64,000 nucleotides of DNA from Gordonia sihwensis NBRC 108236. GTDB lineage: Bacteria; Actinomycetota; Actinomycetes; Mycobacteriales; Mycobacteriaceae. Shown here piece after piece: positions 59,042 through 64,000 of this stretch. Location: the NCBI RefSeq assembly GCF_000333035.1, contig NZ_BANU01000010.1, positions 181,236 through 245,235 of the forward strand, written 5' to 3'. Each line of letters opens with the position of its first letter. Position 1 is the stretch's first letter. Under the pieces are notes generated by a model. It was not told the origin of the DNA. It did not search any database and saw only the letters and a list, made by a program, of their open reading frames with translations. Both the position numbers and the translations under genes were made by a program.

Positions 59042-59415
59042 TGGCAAAGCACATCATCACTCCGGCGGACTCGCCTGACGTGCAGGTCGAGTTCGAGATT
59101 CCCCGTGCAGGGAAGGCTCCGCTCGAGTTCACTGTGCCACGGATTGACTACTCGGCTGACTTCGAGAAGAGGCTGGCTGATTGGGCTGGCGAGCGGATGA
59201 AAGTGACACAAGACGGGGATGGCGCTGATGTGGTGCCGGATCCGATCAGTGATCGAGAGGCAATCATCGCCCAACTCCGAATCGCCGGAAACCTCAAGGC
59301 TGCGACAGTCAAGCAGATCGAGACGTTGACGAACGGTGAGCTGAATCAGATCTACGGGATCTGGACCGAGCAGTCGAAGGTCACTGTGGGGGAATCCGAA
59401 GCCTCCGACTCCTGA
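59041..59415 (+). CDS. Tail assembly chaperone, short form (gpG-like)
   Basis: 124 residues. Binds the tape measure during tail assembly. It sits between the major tail and tape-measure genes, as in lambda. Composed of strand-rich N-terminus and helices (RLADWAGERMKVTQ, AATVKQIETLTNGELNQIYG). A G-rich slippery site near its end allows the longer form. Confidence 0.85.
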   Translation: MAKHIITPADSPDVQVEFEIPRAGKAPLEFTVPRIDYSADFEKRLADWAGERMKVTQDGDGADVVPDPISDREAIIAQLRIAGNLKAATVKQIETLTNGELNQIYGIWTEQSKVTVGESEASDS

Positions 59416-59819
59416 TAGAAGGGGATCACTCGGGGGCGATCAACACAGATCTCCGATCCAACGGGTTCCCTGGCGTCGACTGGGCCGGAACCATCCACCT
59501 CTCCTGGTGGGAGCTGCAGCAGTTCATCCTGAATCTGCGGCAGGACAAGACGTCTGCGCTCTACCGGGCACTCCATCCCGACGATTGGATGTGGGCCGAC
59601 GTCGACTCACTCCTCCTCGCCGAGATAGCGACCGCGGTCACCAACCTGCGGTGGATGGAAGCGATAGCGCGAATCGGTGATGAAGAGGAGTTGCCGCAAG
59701 GCTGGGAGCTGCGGGCTTACGGTCCAGCTGACTCTGGAGGGGATATTGATGCTGAAACGGGCAACGAACAGTCGAAGCTGGACCTGGCGCGAGCAGCCGC
59801 AGCTGAGCTCCTCGCCTAA
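59041..59819 (+). CDS. Tail assembly chaperone, frameshifted long form (gpGT-like)
   Basis: A -1 shift in the G-run at 59388-59394 joins the first 116 or so residues of the short form to a 143-codon -1 frame (LIEGDHSGAINTDLRSNGFP, VDWAGTIHLSWWELQQFILN, YRALHPDDWMWADVDSLLLA), ending at 59819. That second frame has good coding composition but no start codon of its own until Met 59589, so a frameshift is the natural explanation and is the rule for this gene pair in siphoviruses. Confidence 0.85.
59388..59394 (+). promoter_or_regulatory. -1 ribosomal frameshift site GGGGGAA
   Basis: In frame 0 the codons are GTG GGG GAA. Slipping back one base keeps GGG in the P site. It lies about 25 bases before the frame-0 stop, and the downstream -1 frame is open at once. 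Confidence 0.7.
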
Positions 59820-59822
59820 CCG

Positions 59823-60425
59823 TCACTGAGCTGGCGGAATGTCCCAAGTCCAACCTGCGGTGTCGAAGTAGTGGAGAGACAACTTGGTCGAATCTGCGGG
59901 CACAGCAAACACCATCTCGCCGCGGCCCTTTTCGCCGATGCCGAGAGTGGTGTGGAACGGCCCGTAGACAGAGGTGTCTCCGTTGGGAATGCAGCCATAC
60001 TCGGTCTTTACTGGGGTGACGTATCCGTCATCCGATACGCCGTTCCAGAACTGAGAAATCAGTACCCCAGCAGGTGAACTGCGCGGTGTGACTCCGGGCA
60101 TCGGCGCCTGCGCATTCGCATCGACCTTGACTCGAATCAGTCGATCATCCGGCTTCAGGTCGTCGAGCGCGTATGACGAGCACTCCGAACGATCTACCGG
60201 CGAAATCTCAGTGACCTTGAAGACCAGAGGGCAGTCCTCGCTTTTGGCGTTACATCCCCAGTAGGCCTTCTCGCCCACGGCTTTGTGTACCGGCTTGTTG
60301 ACGTCAGCTGACGCAGATGGTGTTGCCGCTGCCGTCGTCGGGCTTCCTTCATCTTGCGACGAGCACCCGGCGATTCCAGACACGGCAGTTGCGGAAGCAA
60401 CTAGCGCGATCGCGACCTTCTTCAT
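59823..60425 (-). CDS. Reverse-strand lipoprotein (moron)
   Basis: A 200-residue exported lipoprotein: signal peptide MKKVAIALVASATAVSGIAGC with the Cys near residue 21 (quoted as MKKVAIALVA ... GIAGC), a Ser/Thr/Ala linker, then a domain with four cysteines (WGCNAKSEDCPLVF, ECSSYALDD, YGCIPNGD). It is the only leftward gene in the structural block, lying between tail chaperones and tape measure, so it is likely expressed separately in the lysogen. A surface role such as superinfection exclusion or host-surface modification is inferred. TAGGAT 10-15 bases before the ATG could be a -10 site for a near-leaderless mRNA. Confidence 0.8.
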   Translation of the reverse strand: MKKVAIALVASATAVSGIAGCSSQDEGSPTTAAATPSASADVNKPVHKAVGEKAYWGCNAKSEDCPLVFKVTEISPVDRSECSSYALDDLKPDDRLIRVKVDANAQAPMPGVTPRSSPAGVLISQFWNGVSDDGYVTPVKTEYGCIPNGDTSVYGPFHTTLGIGEKGRGEMVFAVPADSTKLSLHYFDTAGWTWDIPPAQ

Positions 60426-60500
60426 GCGCGGGATCCTATCGCGCCATTCGGACATTCCACCTTGCGCCCTCTCGCGCTCATCTGATCGGAGGACACTCCT

Positions 60501-62668
60501 GTGACTGAACTGGCCGTAGGGTACGTCAGCCTCGTCGCCACGACGGACAAGATTCCGCCCGCCGTTCGGAAAGCACTCGGCCAGGCCGAAGGCGAAGCTG
60601 AGAAGTCCGGCAAGGCCATGGGATCGAAGATGTCTGGGGCGCTCGGAAAGGCGCTCAAGACCGGCGGAGCGGCAGCGGCGGCCGCGGGTGTCGCAACTAT
60701 CGGCACTGCCATGGTCAAGGGCTTCCAACGGCTCTCTGCGATCGATGACGCGAAGGGTAAACTCGCCGGCCTCGGTGTGACCGCTGCCGACACGTCCAAG
60801 ATCATGGACAGCGCCTTGACGGCCGTCCGCGGCACCGCATTCGGGTTGGGCGATGCCGCCACAATCGCGGGCAACGCGGTCGCGGCCGGGATCAAGCCGG
60901 GCCAGGAGCTGACGAAGTACCTGTCGATGACTGCGGATGCGGCGTCGATCGCGGGTGTCTCCCTGTCCGATATGGGGTCGATCCTGAATCAGGTCCAGAC
61001 GGGCCAGATGGCGTACACCGACGATCTGAATCAGCTCGCTGACCGCGGCATCCCGATCTATCAGTGGTTGGCTAAGGAAGCTGGTGTGACCGGCGCCGAG
61101 GTCAAGAAGATGGCGTCGGACGGGAAGATCTCGTCGGAGATGTTCTTCGCCGCGATCCAGAAGAACATCGGCGGTGCGGCCCAAGAAGCCGGGAAGACTG
61201 TCCGCGGCGGTTTCCAGAACATGATCGCCGCGCTCGGTCGTCTCGGCGCTGCGGCTGAGCAGCCATTCTTCAGCCGACTTCCGGGGATGTTGGCGGGCGC
61301 AACGACCGCGATCGACAATATGACGCCCACGGTCACTCGACTCGCGGAAGCCCTGGATCAGAAGATCTTCGAAGAGTGGGGGCCGAAGCTGCAGTCTGCG
61401 ATGCAGGCGGCACGAGACTCCGGAGCTATCGATGAACTTCTGTCGACACTGAAGGGAATGGCCCAGGCTGGCATCGACGTGATGCCAGCGTTGACGGGCA
61501 TCGGTCAAGCGCTGGCTCAGGCGTCAGCGACGATCGGTATCGGGACCTGGCAACTGTTCCTGACGACCCTGCAGGCAGCAACGGGCGTTCTGAACATCAT
61601 CAATCCAGGCCTGCAGACGCTCGCGGATCTCATGAAGGCGCATCCGGCACTCGTCACCGCAGCACTTGGCGCTTGGGTCGGATTCAAGACCGTTCCAGGG
61701 ATGATCTCGAAAGTCAGCGACGTCCTGTCGCCTTTGACCTCTCGAGTGACTGGAGCTCGCGACGCCTTCAAGGGCTTCGGCGAGCAGATGACGCTACAGC
61801 GGACACTGGCGGCCAACAACGGAATCGAGTTGGGCCGATTCGGCGGCGCTATGGCCGTGGTCCGGACGCGAGCATCGGGCATGCGGCAGGCACTGCAGGG
61901 TTCGCTGGATGTCTTGGGCGGGCCATGGGGAGCCGCCGCCACAGGCGCGACCGTCGCAGGCGGCCTCCTCGTAGCTTCATTCCAGCGTCAGAGCCAGATC
62001 TCGGCTGAGTATGACTCCGCAGTGAAGAAGCTGACCGAGTCGCATTACGCGCTATCCAAGGCTCTCATCGCATCCCAGGGCGTCGCGACGGAAGACGTCA
62101 TGAAGATCGCGACCCAGCGAGTCGATGAATACCGCGAGAAGACGGACGCCGCCGCGCGAGCTGACGGCAAGTGGCACGAGGTCATGTACGACGGCATCGG
62201 GAAGTTCCTCGGCCTGACGAAGGCCGGCGAAGGTCTCGCCGACATGAACGATCGAGCCGCCGCGAAGGCCCAGGGTGCTCAGCATGCATTCGATCAGCTC
62301 GGCATGTCCACGGAGGATGTGTCGAAGAAGCTGTATGGATCTCAGCGTGAGTGGAACATCTTGCAGTCGCAGTTGATGGCCATGGGTCCGGCGGGTATGC
62401 AGGCTGTTTCGGATCTTCGCGTACTGCGAAATGAGTTCGTGCAGCAGCAGAACATTGCAAAGCAGATGACTCCTGGGTTCACCGAGGTATCAGATGCAAT
62501 CAAGACACTCGGAGACGAGTCGGCGTCTGCTGCGGACAAGCAGAAGGCCCTGCTTTCGGCGATGAATGCGCTGAATCCGACCAAGGATAAGGCCGAAGCG
62601 ATGAAGCAGTGGGGCGACCAAGTTCGCTCTGCAGCCGATGCTGCTGCTGGGATTGATGGTTCGGCGTT
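60501..62668 (+). pseudogene. Tape measure protein, 5' part interrupted by an insertion sequence
   Basis: 722 native residues remain in frame before the IS. They include the typical TMP N-terminus (VGYVSLVATTDKIPPAVRK), the tape-measure domain (about residues 70-260: KGFQRLSAIDDAKGKLAGLG, FGLGDAATIAGNAVAAGIK, LNQVQTGQMAYTDDLNQLAD), hydrophobic helices (about 350-420, 480-510) and long helical stretches. At 62669 the reading frame enters the IS and stops at 62819 with unrelated residues. The rest should lie beyond 64000. The start is GTG 60501 with GGAGGA upstream. Disruption should prevent tail assembly. Confidence 0.9.
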
Positions 62669-62701
62669 GGGCCTTGACCCCGCGGGTTGGACACGCTTGA
62701 T

Positions 62702-62718
62702 CCTGGTCTCAGACCAGG
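62702..62718. promoter_or_regulatory. Hairpin near the IS left end
   Basis: CCTGGT and ACCAGG form a short stem (CCTGGTCTCAGACCAGG) between the left terminal repeat and orfA. In IS3 elements this position often blocks read-through from outside or regulates transposase. Confidence 0.4.
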
Positions 62719-62740
62719 GAAAGCGAGAAGATCTAACCCG

Positions 62741-63067
62741 ATGGCAAAGAAAAATTACTCCGAAGAGTTCCGCCGCGACGCAGTCGAGCTGTACCGCGAC
62801 ACCGGCGGCGCGACCGTAGCCGGGATCGCCGCCGATCTCGGCGTATCCCACGGCTCCCTGACCACATGGCTGAGAAATGCGGGTATCCCGATCCGCAGAC
62901 CCGCCGCCACCGCTCCGGGGCCCGGCACCGGCGAGACACCCGAGCAGGAAGCCGCCAGGCTCCGCGCCGAGGTCGCACACCTACGCGCGGAGAAAACCAA
63001 GCTCGAAACCGAACGAGACATCCTGCGGTCGGCGGCAAAATATTTCGCCGGAGAGACGAACTGGTGA
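62741..63067 (+). CDS. IS3-family transposase OrfA
   Basis: 108 residues. Helix-turn-helix (FRRDAVELYRDTGGATVAGI, AADLGVSHGSLTTWLRNAGI) and a C-terminal leucine-zipper (EAARLRAEVAHLRAEKTKLE, TERDILRSAAKYFAG). It binds the IS ends and dimerises with OrfAB. ATG 62741 is chosen; the longer frame begins within the left repeat. Confidence 0.92.
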   Translation: MAKKNYSEEFRRDAVELYRDTGGATVAGIAADLGVSHGSLTTWLRNAGIPIRRPAATAPGPGTGETPEQEAARLRAEVAHLRAEKTKLETERDILRSAAKYFAGETNW

Positions 63068-63963
63068 ACCGCTTCCAGTTCGTCGCAGACCACTCCGACA
63101 CCTACCCGGTGAAGCGGTTGTGCCAGGTCATCGATATCGCCCGCTCGTCGTACTACGCATGGATCAACGCCGCCGAGAAACGAGCCGCCCGGGCCGCAGC
63201 CGACGCTGAACTCGCCGACAAGATCCGCGCCGTCCACACGGTGGACAACACCTACGGGCGGCCCCGGATCACCGCCGAGATCAATCACGGACAACCCGCC
63301 GACCAGCGGATCAATCACAAACGGATCGCACGGATCATGCGCGCCAACAACATCGAGGGCCTGCGACTGCGCCGAAAACACCGCACCACCATCGCCGAAC
63401 CAGCCGACACTCCGTCGCCGGACCTGCTCAACCGTGATTTCACCGCGATCGCACCGAATACCCGATACGTCGGTGACATCACGTATCTGCCATGCGGGGA
63501 CAATGAGTTCTTGTATTTGGCCACGGTGATCGACTGCTTCTCCCGCCGCCTGGTGGGCTGGTCGATCGCCGAGCACATGCGTACCGAACTCGTCGAAGAT
63601 GCCTTAGGTGCCGCAGCACTGACCCGCGGCGGTCTTGCCGGTGCAGTGTTCCACGCCGATCGCGGAAGTCAATACACCTCAAAGGGTTTCGCGATGATCT
63701 GCGCGAAGTTGGGTGTTGCGCAATCGATGGGAGCGGTGGGCACGAGCGCGGACAATGCCCTGGCCGAGTCGTTCAATGCGACACTCAAACGCGAAACGCT
63801 GCAAGGCGCAGCCCGCTGGGAATCGCCCCGGGCGGCAAGGCTCGCGGTGTTCCGGTGGATCACCCGCTACAACACCCGACGCCGGCACTCGTACTGCAAC
63901 TATCTCAGCCCTGCCGACTACGAAAACGCTCACACATCCGATAGCCTGCAGAAAGCCGCGTAA
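63064..63963 (+). CDS. IS3-family transposase OrfB (integrase core)
   Basis: 299 residues with the rve fold and DDE triad: Asp in YVGDITYLP, Asp in VFHADRGSQYTS, and Glu in NALAESFNATLKRE, plus the C-terminal YNTRRRHSYCNYLSPADYE. GTG 63064 overlaps the orfA stop; the frame is open upstream to 62866, so an OrfAB fusion by -1 frameshift (A-rich site GCAAAATA near 63037) is possible as in other IS3 elements. Confidence 0.92.
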   Translation: MNRFQFVADHSDTYPVKRLCQVIDIARSSYYAWINAAEKRAARAAADAELADKIRAVHTVDNTYGRPRITAEINHGQPADQRINHKRIARIMRANNIEGLRLRRKHRTTIAEPADTPSPDLLNRDFTAIAPNTRYVGDITYLPCGDNEFLYLATVIDCFSRRLVGWSIAEHMRTELVEDALGAAALTRGGLAGAVFHADRGSQYTSKGFAMICAKLGVAQSMGAVGTSADNALAESFNATLKRETLQGAARWESPRAARLAVFRWITRYNTRRRHSYCNYLSPADYENAHTSDSLQKAA

Positions 63964-64000
63964 TCACAAACCCCGTGTCCAGTTTCCGGGGTCAAGGCCC

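Larger units (their letters stand above)
28102..64000. mobile_element. Siphovirus prophage, partial (continues past window)
   Basis: Integrase at the left end, opposed lysogeny and early operons, HNH endonucleases next to terminase, and a canonical siphovirus order: terminase small and large, portal, MuF, scaffold, decoration, capsid, connectors, tail terminator, major tail, tail chaperones, tape measure. The structural block runs rightward. Tail tip, lysis genes and attR are not in the window. A 1332-bp insertion sequence interrupts the tape-measure gene. Confidence 0.95.
62669..64000 (+). mobile_element. IS3-family insertion sequence, complete, 1332 bp
   Basis: Terminal inverted repeats GGGCCTTGACCCC(gcgggtt)GGACACG at the left and the same with ggaaact at the right (reverse-complement, ending exactly at 64000). 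Two overlapping frames, orfA (HTH) and orfB (DDE), are in IS3-type -1 arrangement. The 3-4 bp target duplication cannot be checked because the right flank is outside the window. Confidence 0.93.

Noticed and set aside
59823..61508. A reverse frame extending the lipoprotein to 561 codons
   Set aside because: The upstream part is antisense to the tape measure. The lipoprotein signal peptide starts at 60425.
28102..64000. tRNA gene at the attachment site
   Set aside because: No cloverleaf sequence is visible; integration is within comEC coding sequence.

Overview
The window is high-GC actinobacterial DNA. Gene content and order resemble the chromosome of a mycolic-acid actinomycete (Mycobacteriales), most likely Gordonia or a close relative. 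Supporting genes are ppk/fbiD/gpsA, thiL/ung/rpmB/DAK-kinase/recG, and proA/moxR/vwa/nadD/rsfS/gpgP/octT/degV/comEA/comEC, which follow the Mycobacterium order with local gains and losses. The genus is inferred from this pattern; no rRNA gene is present.

Layout: (1) 1-11.8 kb, core metabolism and repair: polyphosphate kinase (partial), the F420-pathway guanylyltransferase FbiD, glycerol-3-phosphate dehydrogenase, a DUF3515 membrane protein, thiamine-phosphate kinase, a gamma-carbonic-anhydrase-fold protein, uracil-DNA glycosylase, enoyl-CoA hydratase, ribosomal protein L28, a DAK/FakA-like protein and RecG. (2) 11.8-16.8 kb: two intergenic repeat fields, a CBS protein, a membrane-anchored HNH nuclease, a Nudix hydrolase, and a DUF305 lipoprotein divergent from an OmpR-type two-component system. 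(3) 16.8-24 kb: proA, a MoxR-VWA pair, a third repeat field, then NAD synthesis, ribosome silencing and methylglucose-polysaccharide genes (gpgP, octT), then degV. (4) 24-28.1 kb: an FAD monooxygenase with a GntR/TetR-type regulator and a shared operator region, comEA, and the 5' part of comEC.

(5) From about 28.1 kb to the window end is a siphovirus prophage integrated inside comEC by a serine integrase. Left to right: integrase; leftward lysogeny cluster (XRE repressor, DUF3800, ImmA-type peptidase, a RhuM-like pseudogene with two lesions); rightward Cro-like HTH from an apparently leaderless promoter; a long ATGA-coupled early operon of small, often Cys/His-rich proteins around a YqaJ exonuclease, dUTPase, pentapeptide-repeat protein, a helicase-methyltransferase fusion, a replication-initiator-like protein and RusA; a gene-free block of about 350 bp that looks like a structured RNA with its own promoter; more small genes and two HNH endonucleases; terminase, portal, MuF, scaffold, decoration, capsid, connector and tail genes; a -1 frameshifted tail chaperone; a reverse-strand lipoprotein; and a tape-measure gene cut by an IS3-family element whose right end coincides with base 64000.

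Most unusual points: the candidate structured RNA at 47.1-47.4 kb; a possible pseudoknot plus GGCTCCTGACCAA repeats bracketing the major tail gene; disruption of the competence gene comEC by a prophage that is itself probably disabled by an IS; and an antisense zinc-ribbon gene fitted exactly between two forward genes. The distal prophage (rest of tape measure, tail tip, lysis, attR and the 3' half of comEC) lies beyond the window.
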